From the NCBI GenBank assembly GCA_963832445.1, contig CAWHUM010000014.1:248001-312000 (forward strand): a stretch of DNA of 64,000 bases, in the 5' to 3' direction. Within the stretch, counting starts at the first letter, position 1; each line of letters starts with the position of its first letter. Under the pieces are notes generated by a model, which had not been told where the DNA came from, made no database searches, and saw nothing but the letters and a program-made list of their open reading frames with translations. The position numbers and the translations under genes were made by a program. Of this stretch, positions 8,164 to 17,274 are shown piece after piece. This stretch comes from AWTP1-13 sp963832445 (GTDB lineage Bacteria > Pseudomonadota > Alphaproteobacteria > Rhizobiales > Hyphomicrobiaceae).

Positions 8164-8832
8164 GTGCACGACCACGATCACGACGACCATGATCATCATG
8201 GTCACGATCACGGCGACCCCCACGCGCCGCGCAAGGACCACGACAGCGGGCCGGTGGGCGCCTACGAGATGCTCGAAGAGGCGGTACGCACGCTCTTGGT
8301 CGAGAAGGGCGTGCTGACGCCGCAGGAGATCGCCGCCAGCGTCGACCTGATGGACAGCCGCTCGCCGGCACTCGGTGCCAAGGTGGTGGCGCGCGCCTGG
8401 GCCGACCCCGCCTTCAAGAAGCTGCTGCTGAACGACACCCGCGCTGCGCTCATGCAGATCGGCGTCGACATCGGGCCGGCGCCGGAGTTCGCCACGGTGG
8501 AGAATACGCCCAAGGTGCACAACGTCATCGTCTGCACGCTGTGCTCCTGCTACCCCAAGATGCTGCTCGGCATTCCGCCGGCTTGGTACAAGAGCCTCGC
8601 CTACCGCTCGCGCACCGTCACCGACCCGCGCGGCGTGCTTGCCGAGTTCGGCGTCGAGGTGCCGCGCGAGGTGGAGGTGCGGGTGCACGATTCCACCGCG
8701 GATTTGCGCTACATCGTGCTGCCGATGCGGCCCAGGGGCACCAAGGGCTGGAGCGAGGAGAAACTCGCGGCCATCGTCACCCGCGACTGCATGATCGGCA
8801 CGGCGCTTCCCGAGGCGCCGGCGCGAGACTGA
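8164..8832 (+). CDS. Cobalt-type nitrile hydratase alpha-type subunit with His-rich N terminus
   Basis: 222 residues. The metal-binding claw is VCTLCSC with C124, C127 and C129; threonine after the first cysteine marks the cobalt type (iron enzymes have serine). The enzyme hydrates nitriles to amides, or thiocyanate in the ScnC branch. The first 26 residues hold ten histidines and many aspartates, a likely metal-storage or metal-delivery tail; thiocyanate hydrolase gamma also has a short His/Asp tail. GTG start with AAGGAG 8 bases upstream. No separate activator or cobalt transporter gene is adjacent, so the tail may substitute (inference). Confidence 0.92.
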   Translation: MHDHDHDDHDHHGHDHGDPHAPRKDHDSGPVGAYEMLEEAVRTLLVEKGVLTPQEIAASVDLMDSRSPALGAKVVARAWADPAFKKLLLNDTRAALMQIGVDIGPAPEFATVENTPKVHNVIVCTLCSCYPKMLLGIPPAWYKSLAYRSRTVTDPRGVLAEFGVEVPREVEVRVHDSTADLRYIVLPMRPRGTKGWSEEKLAAIVTRDCMIGTALPEAPARD

Positions 8833-8855
8833 CGCAACACATGAGTTAGACGCGT

Positions 8856-8880
8856 CCCCGGCCGCGGAGAGCCGGGGTCT
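8856..8880 (+). terminator. Putative terminator after the nitrile hydratase genes
   Basis: Stem CCCCGGC (8856-8862) / GCCGGGG (8871-8877) with an 8-base loop, followed by TCTT. It lies between convergent genes. The T-run is weak, so termination strength is uncertain. Confidence 0.55.
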
Positions 8881-8900
8881 TGCCGCTGAATGCGGCTCGG

Positions 8901-10667
8901 CTAAGCGCCAGCAGCCTGCGGTTCCTTGCGCTTCTTGGACTGCGCGGCGGGACCACCTGCCGGGCCGCGAGCGGGTCCACCGATGCCCCAAAGCTCGTCC
9001 AGTCGCCGCAGCAGCTCCGTTTCCCGCTCGACGATCTGCGCCACCTTCCATTCCGATTGATGGCGCACATATTCGTTGACCGCCACCACGGGAGCACCGG
9101 GAGTATTGAACAGCACTTCCTTCTTGCGGGTGAAGTCGAGGTTGCTCGCCTTGTCGTTCTGTTCCTTGGTGGTCAGGACCAGGTTGCCGAGGCACTCGGT
9201 GAACCTGTCGCGCTCGGCTGGATCGGCGAACCAATCGCGCCACTGGCTGTTGGCACCGGGCTTGCGTGGCAACACGTGCTCGACGGTCATGTTCTCGAGT
9301 TGCTGCGGGCCGCCGGCGATATGATCGTTGAGACGCAAGAGCACCAGCTTGGCGAGCGGCGCACCGCGCTTGTGCAGATCGCGCAGATTGTGATGGATGG
9401 CGCGCAGCTCTTCCCGCGCCAGATGGAGCGGGCTGGTCGGGCTCGTGAGATCTCTGCCATTGCGGATCGCGTGCACGATGGAGTTGAACCGGATGATGCG
9501 GCGCTTGGCTCCGTGACCCTGGATGCGCAGCCCGTGGGCCAGCCGGTCGAGCCGACTGAGGAACCAGGCCAGCTCCCCGGCATCCTTGCCCTTGCGCATC
9601 CACCACAGCAACGCCGGCGGCACCCAGTCGCTGCCTTTCAGCCAGCCGAGGTAGGTCAGCGACGCACGGATCGACCCCGAGTGGGAGGACCCGCTGTGGC
9701 GTGCATGCCTGATGTCGTCGAAGATCTCCGCGGCCGGCTGCAGTACCTCCTCGATGAAGGCCTGGCCGCCGCCACTTTCCGCAGCGATGTTGCGGATGGC
9801 AGAGATCACCTGCGGCGAGGAGCGCCCGTGAATCGTGCGAATGTGACTGAATAGGCTCTCGAACTCGTCGCCGAGCCGGTTCTCGGCGTCATGCCAGATC
9901 GCTGTCGCCCGCTGCAGCGCTGCGGGCGGCACCCCACCCAACACGTCCGCCTTCAGGATGTCGTTGCGCGCCAGCGGCTTTCCACGCGCGTTCAGCACAG
10001 TGAACATCTGATGCGCGCGATCGATGTCTTTTGTGATGCTGATCGTCACATGGCACCCGTCGAGCAGAAACTCGACGAGGCGCTGGCGTTCGCTGGCGTC
10101 GAGATCCCGGACAGCCTCGCGCAGGTGGTCGCGCACCTCGACAATCCGCTTTGCCGCCGATGACAGACCGGTGTCCGGCGCCGCAACCCAGGTCGCGCCC
10201 GGCTCGCGCACGTGTCTGTGAAGGAAGGATTCGTCCGGCTCTCTGAGCTGCAGCCGGTGACGGGGCGCCGCCGGCCCATCGCCAATGGCTGCCAGCATGC
10301 GCTCGTTCGCCCTGACCCCGTCGTCGGCGTCGAGATCCCGCAAGACACAGAACAGGATGGTCAGCGTGGTGAGCCGCTGCAGACCGTCGATCACCTCGAG
10401 CAGGTGCTGCTGCTGCCTTGCAAATGGCAGGGCCGCCCGCAGCTTGGACGGCCGCTCGATTTCCAGGAACACCATGCTGCCCAGGAAATACGCCAACTCG
10501 CCGCTCTGGTCCTTGGCGTCTTGCGCAGCGACCAGGTCCTCCAGAAGCTGAGCGGCCTCGTCCTCCTCCCACACAAAGGAGCGCTGAAAGGGTGGCGTCT
10601 GGAAACTATGGAAACTAGAGAAAAGCTGGCCCAGCGACATGGTCTGGGCGTCAAACGGCGACGGCAT
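8901..10667 (-). CDS. GmrSD-like DUF262/DUF1524 protein (probable anti-phage nuclease)
   Basis: 588 residues. The N-terminal DUF262 domain shows PPFQRSFVWE near residue 25 and VIDGLQRLTTL near residue 93 (usually DGQQR, so the first Gln is Leu here); NARGKPLARNDILK follows near residue 230. The C-terminal DUF1524 HNH-like domain shows VEHVLPRKP and GNLVLTTKEQNDKASNLDF. GmrSD fusions are type IV, modification-dependent nucleases that use NTP to cut glucosylated-cytosine phage DNA. The tail is Gly/Pro/Lys-rich. It stands alone between unrelated genes, with no methylase nearby. Start ATG 10667; ATG 10640 is possible. Confidence 0.85.
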   Translation of the reverse strand: MPSPFDAQTMSLGQLFSSFHSFQTPPFQRSFVWEEDEAAQLLEDLVAAQDAKDQSGELAYFLGSMVFLEIERPSKLRAALPFARQQQHLLEVIDGLQRLTTLTILFCVLRDLDADDGVRANERMLAAIGDGPAAPRHRLQLREPDESFLHRHVREPGATWVAAPDTGLSSAAKRIVEVRDHLREAVRDLDASERQRLVEFLLDGCHVTISITKDIDRAHQMFTVLNARGKPLARNDILKADVLGGVPPAALQRATAIWHDAENRLGDEFESLFSHIRTIHGRSSPQVISAIRNIAAESGGGQAFIEEVLQPAAEIFDDIRHARHSGSSHSGSIRASLTYLGWLKGSDWVPPALLWWMRKGKDAGELAWFLSRLDRLAHGLRIQGHGAKRRIIRFNSIVHAIRNGRDLTSPTSPLHLAREELRAIHHNLRDLHKRGAPLAKLVLLRLNDHIAGGPQQLENMTVEHVLPRKPGANSQWRDWFADPAERDRFTECLGNLVLTTKEQNDKASNLDFTRKKEVLFNTPGAPVVAVNEYVRHQSEWKVAQIVERETELLRRLDELWGIGGPARGPAGGPAAQSKKRKEPQAAGA

Positions 10668-10861
10668 CTACGACGCTCTTTCCGATCTGGATACGAGCGC
10701 CCCGCGACGCCCCGGCGGTCATTGAGAGCACAAATCGATTCCCTCATGCAACCGCCGAACTCGGTGCAGCGCCGCGAGCCACATTGGCCACTGCCGCGCT
10801 CGCGCTTTGATGCTATTGAACGCGCACGACGATTTACTGGCGCAAGGTGCGCGGCAAAAAA

Positions 10862-11956
10862 ATGCTGACCGCCGTTTTCGAGCTGGCCCGTCCGCTACTC
10901 TACGCGCTCGACCCGGAGCAGGCGCACGAGCTGACGCTCAAGTCGCTGGAGGCCGGCATCTACCCGCGGCCTCTCGAGACCGACGACGCGCGCCTCGGCC
11001 TCACCGTTTGGGGGGTTGACTTTCCCAATCCATTCGGCATCGCGCCGGGCTTCGACAAGGACGCCAGAGTTCCCGATGCCATCCTCGGCATGGGCTTCGG
11101 GCACGCGGAAATCGGCACGGTCACGCCGCTTGCCCAGCCCGGCAACCCGCGCCCGCGCGTCTTCCGGCTGATCCGTGACCGCGCGCTCATCAATCGGCTG
11201 GGATTCAACAACTCGGGTCACGCGGCAGCGCACGCGCGCCTCGCAGCCCGCAGGCGCCAAGGCGTGATCGGGGTCAATGTCGGCGCCAACAAGGACGCGG
11301 CAGACCGCGTGGCGGACTATGTGGCGGGCGTGCGCGCCTTCTATGACGTAGCGAGTTATTTCACGATCAACGTATCCTCTCCCAACACGCCAGGCCTGCG
11401 CGATCTGCAGGCGCCGGCGGCGCTGGACGAGCTTGTCGCGCGCATCTTGCGGGCCCGCGAGGAGCTGATGTCAGCTGGCGGGCCCAGGCGGCCGGTTGTG
11501 GTCAAGCTGGCGCCCGACATTGCTGAGGCCGACCTCCCCTCGATCGTGCAGGTGCTTATCGCGCGCGGCGTCGACGGCATCGCCGTGTCGAACACGACGC
11601 TGGCGCGCGACGGCCTGGTGGAGACTGCGCTGGCGAAGGAAGCGGGCGGCATCTCCGGGCGGCCGCTGTTTCACCGTTCGACCGTCGTGCTGGCCCGCGT
11701 GTACGCCCTGACCGGCGGAAAGGTGCCGCTGATCGGCATCGGCGGCATCGACTCAGGCGCCACAGCCATCGCCAAGCTCGAAGCAGGCGCTACGCTTCTG
11801 CAGCTCTACACCGGCCTCGTCTACGAGGGGCCGGGATTGCTGGCGCGCAGCAAACAGGAGCTTGTCGCCCACCTGGAGCGCGAGAAACTTGCCTCGGTCG
11901 CAGAGCTCACCGGGCGCCGCGCCGAGGCGTGGGCCGCCAAGCCCATCGTGTCATGA
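10862..11956 (+). CDS. pyrD: Dihydroorotate dehydrogenase (quinone), class 2
   Basis: A 364-residue membrane-associated flavoenzyme that oxidises dihydroorotate to orotate with quinone, the fourth step of pyrimidine synthesis. The class 2 N-terminal helix (LARPLLYALDPEQAHEL) is present; NVSSPNTPGLRDLQ carries the catalytic serine region, and the FMN-phosphate loop IGIGGIDSG is near residue 290. Start ATG 10862 fits homologues; GTG 10847 would add five residues. Its last 6 bases overlap the convergent DUF6460-like gene. Confidence 0.95.
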   Translation: MLTAVFELARPLLYALDPEQAHELTLKSLEAGIYPRPLETDDARLGLTVWGVDFPNPFGIAPGFDKDARVPDAILGMGFGHAEIGTVTPLAQPGNPRPRVFRLIRDRALINRLGFNNSGHAAAHARLAARRRQGVIGVNVGANKDAADRVADYVAGVRAFYDVASYFTINVSSPNTPGLRDLQAPAALDELVARILRAREELMSAGGPRRPVVVKLAPDIAEADLPSIVQVLIARGVDGIAVSNTTLARDGLVETALAKEAGGISGRPLFHRSTVVLARVYALTGGKVPLIGIGGIDSGATAIAKLEAGATLLQLYTGLVYEGPGLLARSKQELVAHLEREKLASVAELTGRRAEAWAAKPIVS

Positions 11957-12223
11957 TCCGGCGGGCGGGTTGCGCTTGGCCAGCCGCACGATCAGCCAGA
12001 TCGGGATCACGACCACGGCGCCGAGCAGGAAATACCGGAACGCCCAGTGCAAGGCGTCGAATCCGAACTCAGCGATCCGCCGCATCAGCAGCTGAAACCG
12101 CTCGACGATGTTGAACAGGTTGATGTCGAGGGCCGAGAACACGATGCCCACCACGATCGACAGCAGCACCAGGCGGATGATCGTGCCGGCGATGTTGTCG
12201 CCGAACAGTTGGCGTCGATCCAT
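11951..12223 (-). CDS. DUF6460-like two-pass membrane protein
   Basis: 90 residues with two hydrophobic segments (about residues 15-33 and 62-80) separated by an amphipathic stretch. It resembles a small conserved family of Hyphomicrobiales annotated DUF6460, function unknown. Start at ATG 12223, supported by AGGAGAG upstream; the longer open frame has no coding character. The stop overlaps the 3' end of pyrD on the other strand. Confidence 0.7.
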   Translation of the reverse strand: MDRRQLFGDNIAGTIIRLVLLSIVVGIVFSALDINLFNIVERFQLLMRRIAEFGFDALHWAFRYFLLGAVVVIPIWLIVRLAKRNPPAGS

Positions 12224-12317
12224 GGGGCATCTCTCCTTGAGCCCGGCCGGTAAAGGCCCTGTCGCGAAATAGCACAAGGGCTGTGCCTTAGACAGACACT
12301 TGGCCGCCCTGACCGGG

Positions 12318-12728
12318 TCAGGCCCGGGTGCCCTTATTCTTTCGCTGCTGCGCGCCCTCGACCACCGCGATGAGCCGGCCAATGAGCCTCCGCGCCTCCA
12401 CGGGGTCCTGGTCTGCCAGCTGCTCGAAGGAGTCGGTGGTCTCACGCGCCAATGACCGGTGGTGACGCTGCTTCACTTCCTCTACCTCGTCCATGATTGT
12501 GCGCAACCGCGTCAGCTTGGGTCCGAGCCTCGTGTCGCCGGCCACCTCGATGAGTGCCTCGCTGATGGTGCCGAGCTGCTTGCCGAAGCTGGCAACCTCC
12601 TCCGTCACCTTTTTCTCGATGCTCGGATCGCCCTGATAATTCACAACGGTCTGAAACCAGCCTGGCAGCGGCGCGATGGGTTGGTCAAAGCGGAACGCCG
12701 GGAATGTCCATAAGGGTGTCATTGTCAT
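12318..12728 (-). CDS. Hypothetical helical protein
   Basis: 136 residues, not recognised. After an N-terminal Trp/Pro-rich segment (residues 5-30) the rest is charged and helical, probably a coiled-coil or four-helix bundle; a phasin-like fold is possible but unsupported by a motif. Start ATG 12728 has GAGGA close upstream. It is divergent from the helicase gene. Confidence 0.6.
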   Translation of the reverse strand: MTMTPLWTFPAFRFDQPIAPLPGWFQTVVNYQGDPSIEKKVTEEVASFGKQLGTISEALIEVAGDTRLGPKLTRLRTIMDEVEEVKQRHHRSLARETTDSFEQLADQDPVEARRLIGRLIAVVEGAQQRKNKGTRA

Positions 12729-12840
12729 GGGTCCTCAAGTAGTTGACTTGCCCGTACTATAGTGCCCCGCCTGGGCGGCGGCACGGCTCGGCGCGCGCCC
12801 TTCTCTTGCCTTACCGGGGTGAACAAGGCTGGACCTGTCC

Positions 12841-15417
12841 ATGGCTGGCAAGCCGGTTTCGAGCATGTTGCGTCGGTCGGAGTCGCGATCGCAGATGCGC
12901 AAGGAAACCCCTGCGGTTGCCCTGCCGCCGGCGTTCCGCGCCTGGTTCAAGGAACGGGGCTGGCAGCCGCGCGAGCACCAGCTGGCGCTGCTGAGGCAGG
13001 TGGCCGACCGCCGCTCCTCCTTGCTCATCGCCCCCACGGGCTCAGGCAAGACGCTCGCCGGCTTCCTGCCGAGCCTCGTGGCCCTGTCGCAGGGAAAGCG
13101 GTCCAAGGGTGCGGGCGTCCACACGCTCTACCTGTCGCCGCTGAAGGCGCTGGCCGTGGACGTCGCCCGCAACCTGCTCACCCCCGTGCAGCAAATGCAG
13201 TTGGCCGTCAGCATCGAGACGCGCAGCGGCGATACCTCGACGGCCCGCAAGGCGCGCCAGCGCGTGCGCCCGCCCGACATGCTGCTCACCACGCCGGAGC
13301 AGATCACCCTGCTCTTGTCGCACCCGGACGCGGCCTACCTCTTCCGCGACCTCGACACCGTGGTCCTCGACGAGCTGCACGCGCTGGCGCCCACCAAGCG
13401 CGGCGATCTGCTGGCTCTCGATCTTGCGCGGCTGGCAGCGCTCGCCCCCAAACACGTGCGCATCGGGTTGTCCGCCACGGTGGCACGTCCGAGCGAGCTG
13501 TGCGCCTATCTCGTGCCCCAAGGCGTCAACGGCGCCACGCACATGGCCGATCTCGTCACCGTTGCCGGCGGCGCGCCGCACGATATCCGCATGCTGGATA
13601 CGGAAGCCGAGCTGCCTTGGGCCGGTCACAGCGCGCGCTATGCGATTCCGGAAATCTACGCCGCCATCAAGGCCAACCGGCTCTCCCTGGTGTTCGTCAA
13701 CACCAGGAGCCAGGCGGAGCTGCTGTTCCAGGAGCTGTGGCGCGTCAACGACGACGCCCTGCCGATCGCCCTGCACCACGGCTCGCTCGATGCCGCCCGC
13801 CGCCGCAAGGTGGAGGCGGCCATGGCCGCCGGCACGCTCAAAGCCGTGGTCGCCACCTCCACGCTCGATCTCGGCGTCGACTGGGGCGAGGTGGACCTGG
13901 TGATCAACGTCGGCGCGCCCAAGGGTGCGAGCCGCCTGATCCAGCGCGTCGGCCGCGCCAATCACCGCCTGGACGAGCCGTCGCGCGCCCTGCTGGTGCC
14001 GAGCAACCGCTTCGAGGTGCTGGAATGCCGCGCGGCAATCGAGGCCGCGGCCGCTGGCGCTCACGATACCCAGTACACCCGCACCGGTGCGCTGGACGTG
14101 CTGGCGCAGCACGTGCTCGGCACCGCCTGCGCCGGCCCCTTCGATCCCGAGGCGCTGTTCGAGGAGGTACGCTCGGCGCTGCCCTACGCCCAGCTAACGC
14201 GCCGGCAATTCGAGCGCGTCGTCGATTTCGTCTCCACCGGCGGCTACGCGCTCCGCACCTACGAGCGCTACGCGCGCCTGCGCCCCACCGGGGATGGGCG
14301 CCTGCGCCTGTCGCATCCCCGCCTGGCGCAGCAGTACCGCATGAATGCCGGCACCATCGTCGAGGCGCCGATGATCAAGATCCGCCTGGTAGGGCGGGGA
14401 AAGGCAAAGCAGAAGCCGGGGACGCCGCGCCCGCTGTTGGGCGGGCGGGTGCTGGGCGAGCTCGAGGAATACTTCATCGAGCAGCTGCGGGTCGGCGATA
14501 CGTTCGCCTTCGCCGGCGAGGTGCTGCGCTTCGAGGGGCTGCAGGAAACCGACGCCTTCGTCACCCGCACCACCGATCCCGACCCCACCATTCCCTCCTA
14601 CGAGGGCGGCAAGTTCCCCCTCTCCACCCATCTCGCCGAGCGCGTGCGGGCCATGATCGCCAATCCGCGCCAGTGGCAGGCCTTGCCCGATCCCGTGTGC
14701 GAGTGGCTCTCCATCCAGGCCGAGCGCTCCGAGATCGCCGGCGCCCGCGAGGTGCTGGTCGAGACCTTTCCACGCGGCCAGCGGCACTTCCTGGTGGTCT
14801 ATCCCTTTGAAGGCCGGCTCGCCCACCAAACCCTTGGCATGCTGCTGACACGGCGCCTCGACCGCATCGGCGCCAGACCTGTCGGCTTCGTCGCCAACGA
14901 CTATGCGCTGGCCGTGTGGGGCATCGGCGACGTGGCGGCAATGGTCGCAAACGGCCGGCTCGACATCGCCCAGCTGTTCGCCGAGGACATGCTGGGCGAC
15001 GACCTCGATGCCTGGCTCGCCGAGTCGAGCCTGATGAAGCGCACGTTCCGCATCAATGCCGTGATCTCAGGCCTGATCGAGCGCCGCCACCCCGCCAAAG
15101 TGAAAAGCGGGCGGCAGGTGACGATCTCCTCCGACCTCATCTACGATGTGCTACGCAGGCACGATCCCGGCCACATCCTGCTGGAGGCGGCCTGGGCCGA
15201 TGCCGCGACAGGTCTATTGGATGTCGCCCGCCTTGGTGACTTCCTGAAGCGAATCAAGGGCAACATCCGCTACAAAGCTCTCGACAGGGTGTCGCCGCTG
15301 GCGGTGCCGGTGCTGCTGGAGATCGGGCGCGAGCTCGTGTATGGGGCCGGGACGGCCGAGCATATCCTGCGCGAGGCCGCCGCCGACCTCGTGCGGGAGG
15401 CCATGCTGAGGGGATGA
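12841..15417 (+). CDS. Ligase-associated DNA damage response DEXH-box helicase (Lhr-like)
   Basis: An 858-residue superfamily 2 helicase. Walker A APTGSGKT is near residue 65, the DEXH box VVLDELHAL near 178, motif III LSATVARP near 217, motif VI QRVGRANHR near 375, followed by the winged-helix/Lhr C-terminal region. This family (TIGR04121) is encoded with an ATP-dependent DNA ligase, an exonuclease and the phosphoesterase PdeM in a repair cassette. Here only PdeM follows, overlapping by ATGA; ligase and exonuclease are not in the window. ATG 12841, 12865 or 12895 could each be the start. Confidence 0.92.
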   Translation: MAGKPVSSMLRRSESRSQMRKETPAVALPPAFRAWFKERGWQPREHQLALLRQVADRRSSLLIAPTGSGKTLAGFLPSLVALSQGKRSKGAGVHTLYLSPLKALAVDVARNLLTPVQQMQLAVSIETRSGDTSTARKARQRVRPPDMLLTTPEQITLLLSHPDAAYLFRDLDTVVLDELHALAPTKRGDLLALDLARLAALAPKHVRIGLSATVARPSELCAYLVPQGVNGATHMADLVTVAGGAPHDIRMLDTEAELPWAGHSARYAIPEIYAAIKANRLSLVFVNTRSQAELLFQELWRVNDDALPIALHHGSLDAARRRKVEAAMAAGTLKAVVATSTLDLGVDWGEVDLVINVGAPKGASRLIQRVGRANHRLDEPSRALLVPSNRFEVLECRAAIEAAAAGAHDTQYTRTGALDVLAQHVLGTACAGPFDPEALFEEVRSALPYAQLTRRQFERVVDFVSTGGYALRTYERYARLRPTGDGRLRLSHPRLAQQYRMNAGTIVEAPMIKIRLVGRGKAKQKPGTPRPLLGGRVLGELEEYFIEQLRVGDTFAFAGEVLRFEGLQETDAFVTRTTDPDPTIPSYEGGKFPLSTHLAERVRAMIANPRQWQALPDPVCEWLSIQAERSEIAGAREVLVETFPRGQRHFLVVYPFEGRLAHQTLGMLLTRRLDRIGARPVGFVANDYALAVWGIGDVAAMVANGRLDIAQLFAEDMLGDDLDAWLAESSLMKRTFRINAVISGLIERRHPAKVKSGRQVTISSDLIYDVLRRHDPGHILLEAAWADAATGLLDVARLGDFLKRIKGNIRYKALDRVSPLAVPVLLEIGRELVYGAGTAEHILREAAADLVREAMLRG

Positions 15418-16145
15418 GCATGCTGGAGCTGAAGCCCGAACGCTTCCATCTGCTGCTGGAGACGATCTCGCAGCCGGTGTCGGTCTGCGGCAAGCAGCTG
15501 ATCGCCGACAACTCGGGCGCGCTCTACTGGCCGGGCGAGCACACCTTGTTAGTTGCCGACCTGCACCTGGAGAAAGGCTCCGCGCATGCAGTGCGCGGCA
15601 TGATGCTGCCGCCCTACGACACGCGGCGAACTCTGATGCGGCTGGCCGAGGTGATCGACCGCTACGAGCCCGACCGGGTGATTGCGCTGGGCGACAGCCT
15701 GCACGACGTCGGCGCGGCCGGTCGCATGGCCGACGAGGACCTGCAGATTCTCCACATCATGCAGGAAGACCGGGAGTGGATCTGGCTCAACGGCAACCAC
15801 GATCCCGACATCGACCCCTCCTTCGGCGGACGCGCATGCGGCGAGCTCGCCATCGGCGGCATTGCGCTCCGGCATCAGCCGGCTGCCGGCGGCGTGACAC
15901 ACGAGATCGCCGGCCACATGCATCCCGCCGCCCGCCTCTCCATGTACGGCTACTCGATCCGGCGGCCGTGCTTCGTCGGCAATGGCCGCCGCTTGGTGAT
16001 GCCGGCGTTCGGCGCGTTCGCCGGCGGCCTCAACGTGCTCGACGATGCCTTCCAGCCCCTGTTCGGCAATGGCGGCATTTCGGTATGGATGCTGGGCCAG
16101 GAAGGCCTCTATCCTGTAGCAACGCGCTTCCTGAGCGGGGATTGA
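15414..16145 (+). CDS. pdeM: Ligase-associated DNA damage response endonuclease PdeM
   Basis: A 243-residue calcineurin-like metallo-phosphoesterase. Metal-binding motifs are in order: VADLHLEKG (residues 44-52), ALGDSLHD (about 93-100), LNGNHDPDID (about 121-130) and the AGHMHPAA segment near 164. PdeM partners the Lhr-like helicase in the bacterial ligase-associated repair cassette. Its ATG lies inside the helicase stop region (ATGA), so the two are translationally coupled. Confidence 0.92.
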   Translation: MSMLELKPERFHLLLETISQPVSVCGKQLIADNSGALYWPGEHTLLVADLHLEKGSAHAVRGMMLPPYDTRRTLMRLAEVIDRYEPDRVIALGDSLHDVGAAGRMADEDLQILHIMQEDREWIWLNGNHDPDIDPSFGGRACGELAIGGIALRHQPAAGGVTHEIAGHMHPAARLSMYGYSIRRPCFVGNGRRLVMPAFGAFAGGLNVLDDAFQPLFGNGGISVWMLGQEGLYPVATRFLSGD

Positions 16146-16258
16146 GGAGCTGTTTCGTATCCCGGCAACGGGAGGTCCTGTCCCATGAGGACGCGACCGA
16201 ACGCTAAACCGCGCCCATCCTCTGAATGCGCCGGTCGACGTCGCGGAAGGTCACCACC

Positions 16259-17251
16259 TCAGATCCGGAAGGCCTCAAACGTGGCGGGATGGAACAGCTC
16301 GGCGACTGTCACGAGCCTGTCGGACAGCCCCTGCCTGTGATGCTGCTGCAGGAAGTACTCGAGGCACGAGCGATTGGGGGCGACCCCATACTGCCAGAAA
16401 TCGTCCCCCATGAGGTCCTTGGCCTCTTGCAGCGCCTGGTCGACGAACGGCAGCATCACCTTGCTGGCAGATGTATCGGCGAGCTTGGCAAAGGCGGCCG
16501 CCTTGGCCTGCTCGAACGCCTTGAGGACCGCGGCCGGCAACCAGGGATGGCTTTCGGCGAGAGTGCGGCGCACTCCGATCACATGCATGATCGGGAAGTT
16601 TTTGGTGCGCCTGTAGCTCTCGATGGCGGCACTGCGCGGATCGGGGAACAGCCAGCCGATCTGTGAGTTGGCGGCGGTCATCGCCGAGGGGGTGCGCGGG
16701 CCGATGAGCGCGTCGATCTCGCCCGAAAGCAGCAGCTCGGACAGTGAGTGGCCGGCGGGAGCTTCCGCTACGGTCACGCCAGGCGGCAGCGTGACAGCGA
16801 TCTTCTCCGGGCGTCCGGGGGTCTCGATGCCACCCCGCACCCAATGAACCGATTCCGGCTCGACCCCGAAATCATCCTGCAGGAAGGCGCGGATCCAGAC
16901 ATTGGCCGTGAGCTGGTACTCGGCGAGGCCGACCTTGCGGCCCTTGAGGTCGGCGGGCGCATGGATGCCGCGATCGGTGCGAACGTAGATGCCGGAGTGG
17001 CGGAAAGCGCGCGATGGGAACACGGGCACGCCGACGTAGGGGTTGTCGCCGCGGGCGGTCCTTATCGTGAAGCTCGAGAGCGACAGCTCGGCGATGTCGA
17101 ACTCGGCGTGCCGGAACGCACGGAAGAATATCTCTTCCGGCTCCAGCGCCATGAACACGGGCGCGACGCCATCGATGGCAACCGTGCCGTCGATCAGCGG
17201 CCGGACCCGATCGTAGTCGCCGGTGGCGACGGAGAGCTGGAGCTTGGGCAT
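16259..17251 (-). CDS. 4,5-dihydroxyphthalate decarboxylase-like / ABC substrate-binding protein
   Basis: A 330-residue protein with a periplasmic-binding-protein-type fold, of the family annotated as 4,5-dihydroxyphthalate decarboxylase (Pht5-like). Signatures are DGTVAIDGVAPVF at the start, FDIAELSLSSF near 52 and DLKGRKVGLAEY near 103. There is no signal peptide, which fits a cytosolic enzyme better than a transporter part. The downstream-strand neighbour, a Bug-type binding protein 23 bases upstream, suggests an aromatic-acid uptake and breakdown pair. The actual substrate is unknown. Confidence 0.8.
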   Translation of the reverse strand: MPKLQLSVATGDYDRVRPLIDGTVAIDGVAPVFMALEPEEIFFRAFRHAEFDIAELSLSSFTIRTARGDNPYVGVPVFPSRAFRHSGIYVRTDRGIHAPADLKGRKVGLAEYQLTANVWIRAFLQDDFGVEPESVHWVRGGIETPGRPEKIAVTLPPGVTVAEAPAGHSLSELLLSGEIDALIGPRTPSAMTAANSQIGWLFPDPRSAAIESYRRTKNFPIMHVIGVRRTLAESHPWLPAAVLKAFEQAKAAAFAKLADTSASKVMLPFVDQALQEAKDLMGDDFWQYGVAPNRSCLEYFLQQHHRQGLSDRLVTVAELFHPATFEAFRI

Positions 17252-17274
17252 GCGCTTGTCTTCCGGCAGGCTTG

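Noticed and set aside
12743..12766. TTGACT and TATAGT as a promoter for the helicase
   Set aside because: The boxes are only 9 bases apart, too close for a sigma-70 promoter.
12762..14810. 682-codon frame overlapping the helicase gene
   Set aside because: Arg/Pro/Ala-rich shadow of the helicase in another frame.
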